A DNA stretch of 56,190 bases from Phascolarctobacterium succinatutens CAG:287. Lineage in GTDB: Bacteria; Bacillota; Negativicutes; Acidaminococcales; Acidaminococcaceae. A model generated the notes under the pieces. That model saw only the letters and a list, made by a program, of their open reading frames with translations, made no database searches and was not told the origin of the DNA. The translations under genes and the position numbers were made by a program. The stretch is from positions 1 through 56,190 of the forward strand of contig NZ_FR892788.1 of the NCBI RefSeq assembly GCF_000434895.1, in the 5' to 3' direction. Below, one piece after another: positions 48,548 through 56,190 of the stretch (position 1 is its first letter; every line of letters begins with the position of its first letter).

Positions 48548-49918
48548 ATGGAAAGAGAAAGCTTTTCCTCACGCCTTGGATTTATTTTAATATCTGCCGG
48601 CTGTGCAATCGGCTTAGGCAATGTCTGGCGTTTCCCGTTTATTACGGGCTTATACGGAGGTGCATCCTTCGTTTTAATTTATCTTTGCTTTTTGCTGCTT
48701 TTGGGCCTGCCCATTATGGTAGCAGAATTTGCGGTCGGCCGTGCGAGTGTGCGCAGTGCAGCAAAATCCTTCGACGTACTGGAGCCTGCCGGTACAAAAT
48801 GGCATCTGTATAAATATGGTGCCATTGCCGGCAATGTTCTCCTGATGATGTTCTACACCACGGTTTCCGGCTGGATGCTGTATTACTTCTACAAAATGGC
48901 TGTAGGCGGCTTCGTCGGCCTGGATGCCAAGGGCGTAGGCAACGTTTTCGGCAGCCTGCTGAGCGACCCCGTAACAATGGCCGGTAATATGATTATCATT
49001 GTTCTCTCCTGCTTTGGCGTTTGCTATCTGGGCGTCAAGGCCGGCGTTGAGCGCATCACCAAAAACATGATGGCCTGCCTGCTGGTGCTCATGCTGATTT
49101 TGGCAGTAAATTCCATTTCCCTGCCCAACAGCGCCGCAGGTCTCAAATATTATCTCTATCCAGACTTCAACAGAGTTCTGGAGCATGGTATCCGCGAAGT
49201 AGTTTTCGCCGCTATGGGACAGGCCTTCTTTACGCTGAGCCTTGGCATCGGCGCGCTGGCTATCTTCGGCAGCTACATCGGCAAGGAGCAGCGCCTGACG
49301 GGTGAAGCAATGTGGATTATGGCACTGGATACCTTTGTAGCAATTGTTTCCGGCCTGATTATCTTCCCGGCCTGCTTCAGCTTCGGTATCAATCCCGACA
49401 GCGGCCCGAACCTGCTGTTCATCACCCTCCCCAACGTCTTCAACGCTATGAGCGGCGGTCGTATCTGGGGTACTCTGTTCTTCCTCTTCATGCTTTTCGC
49501 TGCAATGTCTACGGTCATCGCAGTATTCGAAAACATTACCTCCTGCATCTGCGATTTAACCGGCTGGGAGCGCAAAAAAACTATTCGCTTTAACATTATT
49601 GCGATTATCCTGCTTTCCCTGCCCTGCGTGCTGGGCTTCAACCTGTGGGGCCACATTCAGCCCTTTGGCCAAGGCACCTGCATTCTTGACTTCGAAGACT
49701 TCCTTGTCAGCAACAACCTGTTGCCCTTAGGCAGCCTGATTTACCTCAGCTTCTGCACCAGCCGTTACGGTTGGGGCTGGGATAACTTTATTGCAGAGGC
49801 AGATACCGGTAAGGGCATTCCCTTCCCCAAGTGGATTCGCTTCTATGCTACCTACATTCTGCCGCTGGTAGTGCTGTATATCTTCTTCAACGGATACTAT
49901 GCTATGTTCGTAAAGTAA
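48548..49918 (+). CDS. Sodium-dependent transporter (NSS/SNF family)
   Basis: A 456-residue membrane protein with about 12 spans. The N-terminal RLGFILISAGCAIGLGNVWRFP is the signature of the neurotransmitter:sodium symporter family (LeuT fold), where the glycine-rich unwound helix binds sodium and substrate. Bacterial members carry amino acids such as tryptophan, tyrosine or leucine. Lying directly before trpS, a tryptophan transporter would fit, but this is only context. GGGAGTAGG precedes the ATG. Confidence 0.9.
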   Translation: MERESFSSRLGFILISAGCAIGLGNVWRFPFITGLYGGASFVLIYLCFLLLLGLPIMVAEFAVGRASVRSAAKSFDVLEPAGTKWHLYKYGAIAGNVLLMMFYTTVSGWMLYYFYKMAVGGFVGLDAKGVGNVFGSLLSDPVTMAGNMIIIVLSCFGVCYLGVKAGVERITKNMMACLLVLMLILAVNSISLPNSAAGLKYYLYPDFNRVLEHGIREVVFAAMGQAFFTLSLGIGALAIFGSYIGKEQRLTGEAMWIMALDTFVAIVSGLIIFPACFSFGINPDSGPNLLFITLPNVFNAMSGGRIWGTLFFLFMLFAAMSTVIAVFENITSCICDLTGWERKKTIRFNIIAIILLSLPCVLGFNLWGHIQPFGQGTCILDFEDFLVSNNLLPLGSLIYLSFCTSRYGWGWDNFIAEADTGKGIPFPKWIRFYATYILPLVVLYIFFNGYYAMFVK

Positions 49919-49925
49919 GCATGCG

Positions 49926-49954
49926 TTGACAGTTTACGTCAGTGCACTTATAAT
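49926..49954 (+). promoter_or_regulatory. Perfect consensus promoter of trpS
   Basis: TTGACA (49926-49931), a 17-base spacer and TATAAT (49949-49954), both exact consensus hexamers at ideal spacing, 40 bases before the trpS start. The leader is too short for a T-box. Confidence 0.88.
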
Positions 49955-49993
49955 TATTATATAAATATAAGAACAAAAAGAGGTAAGACTAAT

Positions 49994-51076
49994 ATGAGTA
50001 AAATTATCCTGACCGGCGACCGTCCTACCGGACGTCTGCATGTAGGCCACTATGTAGGCTCTCTGCGCCAGCGTGTACAGCTGCAAAATTCTGGTGCATA
50101 CGATAAGGTATATATCATGATTGCTGATGCCCAGGCGCTTACAGACAACGCTGAGCATCCGGAAAAGGTGCGTAAGAACATCATCGAGGTAGCGCTGGAT
50201 TATCTGGCCTGCGGCCTTGATCCTGCTAAATCTACCCTTTTCATTCAATCCATGGTACCGCAGCTGACCGAGCTGACCTTCTACTATATGAACCTGGTCA
50301 CTGTATCCCGTCTGCAACGTAACCCGACCGTTAAGAATGAAATCAAAATGCGTAACTTTGAAGCAAGCATTCCTACCGGCTTCTTCTGCTATCCTATCAG
50401 CCAGGCTGCCGACATTACTGCCTTCCGTGCGACCGTAGTGCCTGTAGGCGAAGACCAGCTGCCGATGCTGGAGCAATGCAAGGAAATCGTGCACAAGTTC
50501 AATTCCGTTTACGGCGAAACACTGGTTGACCCGGACATCATGCTGCCGCAAAACGATGCCTGCCTGCGTCTGCCCGGCATTGACGGCAAAGCCAAGATGA
50601 GCAAATCCCTGGGCAACTGCATTTATCTTTCCGATGAACCGGAGGATATCAAAAAGAAGGTTATGTCCATGTACACCGATCCTGACCATGTACGCGTAGA
50701 GGATCCCGGTAAGATTGAAGGCAACACTGTTTTCACCTATCTGGATGCTTTCAGCACCGAAGAGCACTTTGCTAAATTCCTGCCGGACTACGCTAACCTG
50801 GACGAGCTGAAGGCTCACTACAAACGCGGTGGCCTGGGTGACGTAAAGGTTAAGAAGTTCCTCAACAACGTGCTGCAGGACGTTCTGGAGCCCATCCGTG
50901 AGCGCCGTCACTATTGGGAACAACGCATCCCTGAGGTTTACGAAATCCTGCGTGCAGGCAGCAAAGAAGCTGAAGCAGCCGCTGCTGCAACACTGCATGA
51001 CGTACGCAAGGCAATGCGCATCAACTACTTTGATGACGAAGCTCTGATGAACCAGCCCTACGAAAAACAACACTAA
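49994..51076 (+). CDS. trpS: Tryptophanyl-tRNA synthetase
   Basis: Class I aminoacyl-tRNA synthetase that charges tRNA-Trp. The HIGH-like HVGH is at residues 16-19 and KMSKS at 201-205. GDRPTGRLHVGHY, RNPTVKNE and VPVGEDQ are TrpS markers; the long form with the extra ~20-residue insertion seen here is common in Firmicutes and Bacteroidetes. The length of 360 is normal. The gene is constitutively strong by its promoter and is monocistronic with its own terminator. Confidence 0.96.
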   Translation: MSKIILTGDRPTGRLHVGHYVGSLRQRVQLQNSGAYDKVYIMIADAQALTDNAEHPEKVRKNIIEVALDYLACGLDPAKSTLFIQSMVPQLTELTFYYMNLVTVSRLQRNPTVKNEIKMRNFEASIPTGFFCYPISQAADITAFRATVVPVGEDQLPMLEQCKEIVHKFNSVYGETLVDPDIMLPQNDACLRLPGIDGKAKMSKSLGNCIYLSDEPEDIKKKVMSMYTDPDHVRVEDPGKIEGNTVFTYLDAFSTEEHFAKFLPDYANLDELKAHYKRGGLGDVKVKKFLNNVLQDVLEPIRERRHYWEQRIPEVYEILRAGSKEAEAAAAATLHDVRKAMRINYFDDEALMNQPYEKQH

Positions 51077-51088
51077 GCAATAAACTGC

Positions 51089-51123
51089 AATCCCCTCTTT
51101 CCGAACAGGAAGAGGGGATTTTT
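51089..51123 (+). terminator. Terminator after trpS
   Basis: AATCCCCTCTT and AAGAGGGGATT form a perfect 11-bp stem with a ten-base loop followed by TTT. Confidence 0.85.
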
Positions 51124-51160
51124 GTGCGCTGCAAAGCTTAAAGCATACTGCCTTCGAGGA

Positions 51161-51193
51161 AAATAAAAGACCTACGGTATTGCTACCGTAGGC
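51161..51193 (-). terminator. Terminator after rnc
   Basis: CCTACGGTA and TACCGTAGG form a perfect nine-base stem with a four-base loop; on the minus strand TCTTTTATTTT follows. It ends the fab-rnc transcript. Confidence 0.85.
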
Positions 51194-51206
51194 CGATATT
51201 GTGATG

Positions 51207-51926
51207 TTATTCCTGATTCCTTACATGCAGCTGTGCCAGCGCCTGCTTAGCAGCATGCTGCTCCGAATCTTTTTTAGTGCGACCGCTGCCCTCGCCGATA
51301 ACAGTATTACCCAACATTACCTGAGAGGTAAATACCTTATTGTGCTCCGGACCGGTGCTGCCTAAAAGAACATAATGAATATCTACATCGCCGTCACGCT
51401 GCAAATACTCCTGCAAGCGTGTCTTGTAATCATTAAAGATACCATGGCGACAGATGAAATCTATTTCTGGCTGCATCATACCCAGCAGGTAGGCCTGTAC
51501 GACTGCAAAGCCCTGGTCCAGATAGATAGCACCCAAAACAGATTCAAAAGCATCAGCCAGGATGGAAGGACGCTCACGCCCTCCGCTCAGCTCCTCGCCC
51601 TTACCCAGCTGCAGATAGTCTCCCAGATGAATCTTTTTGGCATATTCATACAGGGAGCCTTCGCAAACTAGATAAGCACGCAACTTAGTAAGCTGGCCTT
51701 CAGCCAAATCAGGAAAGTTCTTATACATGTAGGTGCTCACGATAACGCTGAGCACGGAATCACCCAAAAACTCAATCCGCTCATTGTGATGCGGTTTAGG
51801 ATACTGCTTAGCTTCATGGGCATAAGATGTATGTGTCAGAGCCATATCAAGAAGCTCTAAATCATGCATATGGATACCCAGCCCCTGGCAGAAGCTCTGC
51901 AGCTGCTGTGTACGTTTTTCCTGCAT
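51207..51926 (-). CDS. rnc: Ribonuclease III
   Basis: Double-strand-specific endonuclease that processes rRNA and structured or antisense-paired RNA. The catalytic signature HNERIEFLGDSVL lies near residue 43, with further acidic residues in LADAFESVLGAIYLD. The dsRNA-binding domain covers roughly the last 70 residues (YKTRLQEYLQRDG..., GEGSGRTKKDSEQHAAKQAL). The length of 239 is usual. The rnc gene directly follows fabF, an order conserved in Firmicutes. This enzyme would be the likely processor of the predicted toxin/antitoxin RNA pair. Confidence 0.96.
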   Translation of the reverse strand: MQEKRTQQLQSFCQGLGIHMHDLELLDMALTHTSYAHEAKQYPKPHHNERIEFLGDSVLSVIVSTYMYKNFPDLAEGQLTKLRAYLVCEGSLYEYAKKIHLGDYLQLGKGEELSGGRERPSILADAFESVLGAIYLDQGFAVVQAYLLGMMQPEIDFICRHGIFNDYKTRLQEYLQRDGDVDIHYVLLGSTGPEHNKVFTSQVMLGNTVIGEGSGRTKKDSEQHAAKQALAQLHVRNQE

Positions 51927-51944
51927 TTTAATCAATCCTGCTTA

Positions 51945-53204
51945 TTAATCAACGTATTTTTTGAATACGATAGAAGCGTTATGACCGCCAAAGCCCAGGT
52001 TATCGCTCAGGGCAACATTAACAACTTTCTTACGAGCTTCGTTCGGTACATAATCCAGATCCAGCGGACCTTCCGGATCGTCCAGATCCTTATCCTTGTA
52101 GTTGATGGTCGGCGGAATGATATCGTTTTCGATAGTCATAACGGTAGCAATAGCTTCTACGCCGCCAGCAGCGCCCAGCAGATGGCCAATCATGGATTTG
52201 TTGGAGCTGATGCACAGTTCGTAAGCATGCTCGCCAAATACCTTCTTGAAGGCAATGGTTTCACCCAGGTCATTACGATGGGTGGAAGTACCATGAGCGT
52301 TGATGTAGTCAACCTCTTCCGGTTTTACGCCAGCGTCAGCAACTGCTGCAGCGATGCAGGCAGCCGGAGTTTCGCCGGTCGGATCCGGAGCGGTGATATG
52401 GTATGCGTCGCAGTTCATAGCAAAGCCAGCCAGCTCAGCGTAGATGTGTGCGCCACGAGCCTTAGCATGCTCCAGCTCTTCGAGAACCAGAACGCCAGCG
52501 CCTTCGCCCATTACAAAGCCATCACGCTTTTTATCGAACGGGCAGGAAGCTGCTTCAGGGTTTTCGTTGTTGGTAGACAGAGCCTTCATGTTAGCAAAGC
52601 CTGCGATAGCAATCGGAGAAACTGCTGCTTCGGTGCCGCCTGCCAGCATTACGTCAGCATCACCGTATTGAATGGTGCGCAGAGCGTCGCCGATGCAGTT
52701 GGTGCCGGTAGCACAAGCAGTTACGATAGCAGTGTTAGGACCTTTCAGGCCGGTTGCAATAGCAATCTGGCCAGCAGACATGTTCGGGATTTCCATCGGA
52801 ATGAAGAACGGGCTGATTTTGGACGGGCCCTTGGAACCAAGCTTCAGGGATTGCTCCAGGAAGGTGTGGATGCCGCCGATGCCGCTGCCAACGCAAACGC
52901 CGCAGCGCAGGGGATTTTCCTTGCTCATATCCAGCTTAGCGTCTTCGATTGCCAGCTTAGCAGCAGCAACTGCAAAGTGGGTTACACGGTCCATACGCTT
53001 GCCTTCTTTTTTATCAATGAAAGCAGTGTAATCAAAATCCTTAACCTCACCGGCAATCTTTACTGTGTAATCAGTAGTGTCAAACTGAGTGATAGGGCCG
53101 ATACCGGATTTACCGGCAACCAGGTTATTCCAGAAGGTATCCTTGCCGATACCGATAGGAGTTACAGGGCCAACGCCAGTTACTACAACTCTTCTTTTAC
53201 TCAA
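51945..53204 (-). CDS. fabF: Beta-ketoacyl-ACP synthase II
   Basis: Condensing enzyme of fatty-acid elongation. The nucleophile Cys164 is in TACATGTNC, and the two catalytic histidines lie in NAHGTSTHRND (about 305) and IGHLLGAAGG (about 342). VVVTGVGPVTPIG opens the protein. The length of 419 is standard. The start is a TTG at 53204 with GAGGTG upstream; no suitable ATG exists. It lies between the FabK-like gene and rnc. Confidence 0.96.
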   Translation of the reverse strand: MSKRRVVVTGVGPVTPIGIGKDTFWNNLVAGKSGIGPITQFDTTDYTVKIAGEVKDFDYTAFIDKKEGKRMDRVTHFAVAAAKLAIEDAKLDMSKENPLRCGVCVGSGIGGIHTFLEQSLKLGSKGPSKISPFFIPMEIPNMSAGQIAIATGLKGPNTAIVTACATGTNCIGDALRTIQYGDADVMLAGGTEAAVSPIAIAGFANMKALSTNNENPEAASCPFDKKRDGFVMGEGAGVLVLEELEHAKARGAHIYAELAGFAMNCDAYHITAPDPTGETPAACIAAAVADAGVKPEEVDYINAHGTSTHRNDLGETIAFKKVFGEHAYELCISSNKSMIGHLLGAAGGVEAIATVMTIENDIIPPTINYKDKDLDDPEGPLDLDYVPNEARKKVVNVALSDNLGFGGHNASIVFKKYVD

Positions 53205-53221
53205 AATAGTTCACCTCGTAA

Positions 53222-54175
53222 TCAAATTTTTGAAATTTCATCCTTTATGCGCCTAAAGATTTCTTTTACAGGCAGTATTTCCTTGATTTTCCACATATTG
53301 GCACCAGTGAATACCAAGCCGGTTTCTACGTCACCCTGCTGCGCACGTGTCAACGCTCTGATAATACAGAAGCTGTGGGTGCAATGCTTTAAGCACAAAT
53401 CGCAGGTAGTAGGTTTAGGGGCTTTATTATCTAAAGATAACTGTGCAAAGGGATTGCGGATAGCACGTCCCTTATAGCCTACAGGGCTGTCAATCTGCAC
53501 AACATCTTCTTTAGTCATTTTAAGATAGAATTCTTTTAAAGCAGGTGCGCCGTTGGATTCCTCACTGGCAGCAAATCTGCTGCCCATCTGCACACCGCTT
53601 GCGCCCAGCTTCAAAAGCTCGGCAACATCACTGCCGCAGACAGCGCCGCCGGCAGCAATAACAGGTATATTAACGGATTTAACAATCTCCGGAAGTATCT
53701 CTTTGATAGATTGCTGAGTTCCCAGGTGACCGCCTGCTTCGGTGCCTTCGACAACGATAGCAGAAGCTCCCAGCTTCTCAGAAATCTTAGCCAGTTTTAC
53801 AGAAGAAACAATTGGTACTACTTCGACACCATATTTACGTCCGACGGCAAAAATATCTCTTGAAAAACCGGCGCCGGCTACAATTAAATCTATTTTCTCT
53901 TGTGCAGCGGTAGTAATCAGACCTAAAAACTCTCTTGCTGCAAACATTGCATTAATACCGATAATGCCTTTGCCGCCTGTAAGTTTTCTTGCCAGACGTA
54001 TTTCTGTACGCAGTTCGTCAAAGCTCATGCCGGACGCTGCGATAAGTCCTATACCGCCTTCTTTAGCTACAGCAGCTGCCAAACGGGCTGTAGACAGCCT
54101 GATAGCCATGCCTCCTTGTACAATCGGTACTTCAGCAACAAGCTTACCGATTTTTAGCACTGGTAGTTTCAACAA
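53222..54175 (-). CDS. fabK: FabK-like flavoprotein (enoyl-ACP reductase II / nitronate monooxygenase family)
   Basis: A 317-residue FMN-dependent TIM-barrel enzyme of the NMO/FabK family: QGGMAIRLS near the N-terminus, GIGLIAASGM, EGTEAGGH (His150) and the FMN-phosphate-binding IPVIAAGGAV..GVQMGSRF. Its place in the fab operon supports enoyl-ACP reductase II. However, a cysteine cluster (C258, C261, C265, C270 in TTCDLCLKHCTHSFC) is not part of classical pneumococcal FabK and is typical of another branch annotated as nitronate monooxygenase. The fatty-acid role is therefore likely from context but not certain. The start is a TTG with GGGGGAT upstream. Confidence 0.78.
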   Translation of the reverse strand: MLKLPVLKIGKLVAEVPIVQGGMAIRLSTARLAAAVAKEGGIGLIAASGMSFDELRTEIRLARKLTGGKGIIGINAMFAAREFLGLITTAAQEKIDLIVAGAGFSRDIFAVGRKYGVEVVPIVSSVKLAKISEKLGASAIVVEGTEAGGHLGTQQSIKEILPEIVKSVNIPVIAAGGAVCGSDVAELLKLGASGVQMGSRFAASEESNGAPALKEFYLKMTKEDVVQIDSPVGYKGRAIRNPFAQLSLDNKAPKPTTCDLCLKHCTHSFCIIRALTRAQQGDVETGLVFTGANMWKIKEILPVKEIFRRIKDEISKI

Positions 54176-54217
54176 ATATCCCCCATTTCAGGACTAGAGT
54201 AGAGTAGCTTGTGTCCG

Positions 54218-54239
54218 GGAACCCACAGGGGGTTCCCTA
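54218..54239 (-). other. Hairpin between acpP and the FabK-like gene
   Basis: GGGAACCC and GGGTTCCC form an eight-base stem with a short loop between acpP and the next gene. With no T tract it is unlikely to be a full terminator. It may protect or limit the abundant acpP part of the message. Confidence 0.55.
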
Positions 54240-54258
54240 AACATAAGCAGGTAAAGCA

Positions 54259-54489
54259 TTATTTTTCTTCATCCAGCAGTTTAACAGCGTCAGCTACAGT
54301 GCGGATTTTTTCAGCTTTTTCATCAGGGATTTCAACACCGAATTCCTCTTCGAAAGCCATGATCAGCTCAACGATATCGAGGGAGTCAGCACCGAGATCA
54401 TCGATGAAAGCGGATTCCATCTTTACTTCGTCAGCGTCAACGCTCAGTTGTTCAACAGTGATGTCTCTTACTTTTTCGAAAGTGCTCAT
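54259..54489 (-). CDS. acpP: Acyl carrier protein
   Basis: A 76-residue acidic helical carrier. The phosphopantetheine attachment site is Ser36 in DLGADSLDIVEL. The sequence VRDITVEQLSVDADEV is typical of fatty-acid ACPs. GGAGGTG precedes the ATG. It lies between fabG and the FabK-like gene, the usual place. Confidence 0.97.
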   Translation of the reverse strand: MSTFEKVRDITVEQLSVDADEVKMESAFIDDLGADSLDIVELIMAFEEEFGVEIPDEKAEKIRTVADAVKLLDEEK

Positions 54490-54545
54490 TACGATTCACC
54501 TCCTTCCAATAGGTAAAGTTGCAGGTCTCCCAAATGGGCCCCCTA

Positions 54546-55289
54546 TTACATTACCATACCACCGTCAACATGTAAAGTCTGTCCGGTAATATAATTGGCG
54601 TCATCGCTCACAAGGAAGACAACAGCCTTGGCAATATCAGTAGTTTCACCCAATTTGTGTAAGGGTATAGAAGTCAGCATACCTTCAACAACTTTGTCGG
54701 AAAGTACACTTGTCATATCCGTTTTAATAAAGCCGGGAGCAACAGCGTTCACGTTAATGCCGCGAGCAGCAACTTCCTTGGCAACGGATTTAGTAAAGCC
54801 GATTACGCCAGCCTTAGCAGCAGCGTAGTTAGCCTGGCCAGCATTGCCCATAAGGCCAACAACAGAGCTGATGCTGACAATTTTGCCAGCCTTTTGTTTC
54901 ATCATGTATTTGACAGCGGCCTTGGTGCAGTTGAACACACCCTTCAGGTTGGTAGTCAGAACTGCGTCCCAATCCTCTTCTTTCATACGCATCAGCAGAC
55001 CATCGCGGGTAATACCTGCGTTGTTTACGAGGATATCAATGCGGCCGAATTCTTTTACAACTTCGTCTACCATAGCAGTAGCAGCTTCGTTGGAGGAAAT
55101 GTCTGCCTGTACTACGAAAGCCTTGCGGCCCATAGCTTCGATTTCTGCAGCAACCTCTTTAGCAGCAGCTTCACTGCCTGCGTAGTTTACAACAACGTCA
55201 GCACCTTCTGCAGCGAGAGCCAGTGCGATTGCACGGCCAATGCCGCGGGAAGCGCCGGTTACGAGAGCTTTTTTACCTTCTAACTTCAT
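54546..55289 (-). CDS. fabG: 3-oxoacyl-ACP reductase
   Basis: NADPH-dependent short-chain dehydrogenase that reduces 3-ketoacyl-ACP. TGASRGIG (11-18) binds the cofactor, NNAG is at 89-92, and the catalytic triad is S142, Y155 and K159. The C-terminal YITGQTLHVDGGMVM is characteristic of FabG. The length of 247 is standard. AAGGAG precedes the ATG. Confidence 0.96.
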   Translation of the reverse strand: MKLEGKKALVTGASRGIGRAIALALAAEGADVVVNYAGSEAAAKEVAAEIEAMGRKAFVVQADISSNEAATAMVDEVVKEFGRIDILVNNAGITRDGLLMRMKEEDWDAVLTTNLKGVFNCTKAAVKYMMKQKAGKIVSISSVVGLMGNAGQANYAAAKAGVIGFTKSVAKEVAARGINVNAVAPGFIKTDMTSVLSDKVVEGMLTSIPLHKLGETTDIAKAVVFLVSDDANYITGQTLHVDGGMVM

Positions 55290-55397
55290 TGTAAGTTCTC
55301 CTTATCCTTCAATTCATCATCTGTCATTTAGTCTTCACAAATACATACTGCATGTACGTTTAGGGGAATTGCGAAGCTGACAGTTTAGCCTGGTGAA

Positions 55398-56190
55398 TTA
55401 TTTATTCAGCTCAGCTAAGGTTTTTTCCAGGCTGGCAGCGTCTTCAACGTTGAGAGCCATCATGCCTTTAGCAATCTTCTTGGTAAAGCCGGTCAGAACC
55501 TTGCCCGGGCCAACCTCAACGAAAATGTCTACGCCGCCTGCAACCATGTTGCGTACGCTGGTTTCCCAGAGAACAGGCATAGCAGCTTGTTTAACGAGCA
55601 GCTTTTTGATTTCCTCGCTACTGGTAACTTCCTGAGCGGTTACGTTAGCAACAACAGGAACGGTGATATCTTTGATTTCAATCGGAGCCAGAACCTCAGC
55701 CAGGCGGGCTGCAGCGGGCTGCATCAAAGTGCTGTGGAAAGGAGCACTTACGGGCAGCAGCACAGCGCGTTTTGCACCGGCAGCCTTCAGAGCTTCGATA
55801 GCTTTATTTACAGGATTAACTGCGCCTGCGATAACAACCTGACCGGGGCAGTTGAAGTTTACTGCTTGCACTGCTTCGCCGGATTCAGCTTCTACGCTGC
55901 GGCAGATTTCTACGATTTTGTCGCTGTCCAAACCGAGGATAGCAGCCATGCTGCCTTCGCCTACGGGAACAGCCTCTTGCATGAACTGGCCGCGTTTGTT
56001 AACGATGCGTACAGCGTCAGCAAATTTCAGAGCGCCAGTGTTTACCAGTGCGCTGTATTCGCCCAAGCTGTGGCCAGCAGCGATATCGCAGCTTACGCCA
56101 TGCTCCTTCAGAACTGCTGCACAAGCAGTGCTGGCAGTCAGGATAGCGGGCTGGGGATTAGCGGTGCAATTTAGGTCTTTAGGAGGGCCC
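55398..56190 (-). CDS. fabD: Malonyl-CoA:ACP transacylase (5' end beyond the window)
   Basis: Loads malonyl groups onto ACP. The reading frame stays open to the right edge of the window, so the N-terminus is missing; about 263 codons are visible. The first visible residues (NCTANPQPAILTAS) and the nucleophile serine in GHSLGEYSAL are clear FabD motifs; PVSAPFHSTLM holds the catalytic His. It opens the visible part of the fab operon, with fabG about 108 bases downstream. The window probably also lacks fabH and plsX upstream. Confidence 0.95.
   Translation of the reverse strand, partial: GPPKDLNCTANPQPAILTASTACAAVLKEHGVSCDIAAGHSLGEYSALVNTGALKFADAVRIVNKRGQFMQEAVPVGEGSMAAILGLDSDKIVEICRSVEAESGEAVQAVNFNCPGQVVIAGAVNPVNKAIEALKAAGAKRAVLLPVSAPFHSTLMQPAAARLAEVLAPIEIKDITVPVVANVTAQEVTSSEEIKKLLVKQAAMPVLWETSVRNMVAGGVDIFVEVGPGKVLTGFTKKIAKGMMALNVEDAASLEKTLAELNK

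Noticed and set aside
49919..49993. T-box leader for trpS
   Set aside because: Only 40 bases lie between a perfect promoter and the start codon, so no T-box can fit.

Overview
The window is a dense, continuous piece of a low-to-mid GC bacterial chromosome. It holds about 58 protein genes, roughly three quarters on the minus strand, with strong AGGAGG-type ribosome sites, consensus sigma-A promoters and hairpin-plus-T terminators. An oxygen-sensitive radical-SAM hydrogenase maturase (HydG), rubrerythrin with a PerR-like regulator, a PflX-type activase, an AgcS symporter and an ATIC-like AICAR transformylase without its cyclohydrolase half together suggest a strictly anaerobic, amino-acid-using Firmicute. 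My best guess is Negativicutes (Acidaminococcaceae/Phascolarctobacterium-like). That placement is inference; there is no rRNA here to settle it.

Layout. 1-2.8 kb: a membrane GHKL histidine kinase, then threonine ammonia-lyase. 2.9-11.3 kb (minus): lspA, rluD-type synthase, pyrR, a LUD-domain protein, deoB, udp, a secreted protein, galE, glmS; the central genes handle nucleoside and pyrimidine salvage. 11.4-16.8 kb (minus): AgcS symporter, PduO-type cobalamin adenosyltransferase, ndk, htpX, an SRPBCC protein and a class III aminotransferase. 17.1-27.4 kb (minus): a divergent polysaccharide deacetylase and xerD, then the tightly coupled miaB-mutS-mutL-rsmJ-like-miaA-hfq group, in which three successive junctions share one base between stop and start codons.

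27.6-36.4 kb is more mixed: a DUF2939 protein, a nitrilase, a DnaQ/BRCT protein, small unknowns, the AICAR transformylase behind a ZTP riboswitch, a divergent PflX radical-SAM gene, a 26-codon holin-like toxin with a convergent antisense RNA, and an M20 amidohydrolase. 36.6-46.6 kb: uracil permease, hydG with its TM1266-type regulator, a small membrane protein, rubrerythrin and PerR/Fur, secreted proteins of unknown function, a small transaldolase, an AbgA-like amidohydrolase and a SIMPL protein. 46.7-51.1 kb: an unknown 100-residue protein, an XRE regulator, a small secreted protein, an NSS transporter and trpS. 51.2 kb to the end (minus): fatty-acid synthesis, with fabD (cut by the window edge), fabG, acpP, a FabK-like flavoprotein and fabF, followed by rnc.

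The most interesting items are: (1) the type I toxin-antitoxin locus at 34.90-35.19 kb, whose two convergent RNAs are predicted to begin with the same 14 bases; (2) the ZTP riboswitch and its eukaryote-like stand-alone AICAR transformylase, driven from a promoter whose -35 box coincides with that of the divergent radical-SAM gene; (3) several palindromic or repeated operator-like elements (39.78, 41.30, 29.84-29.90, 47.21 and 47.82 kb). No tRNA, rRNA, CRISPR array, prophage or insertion sequence was seen.
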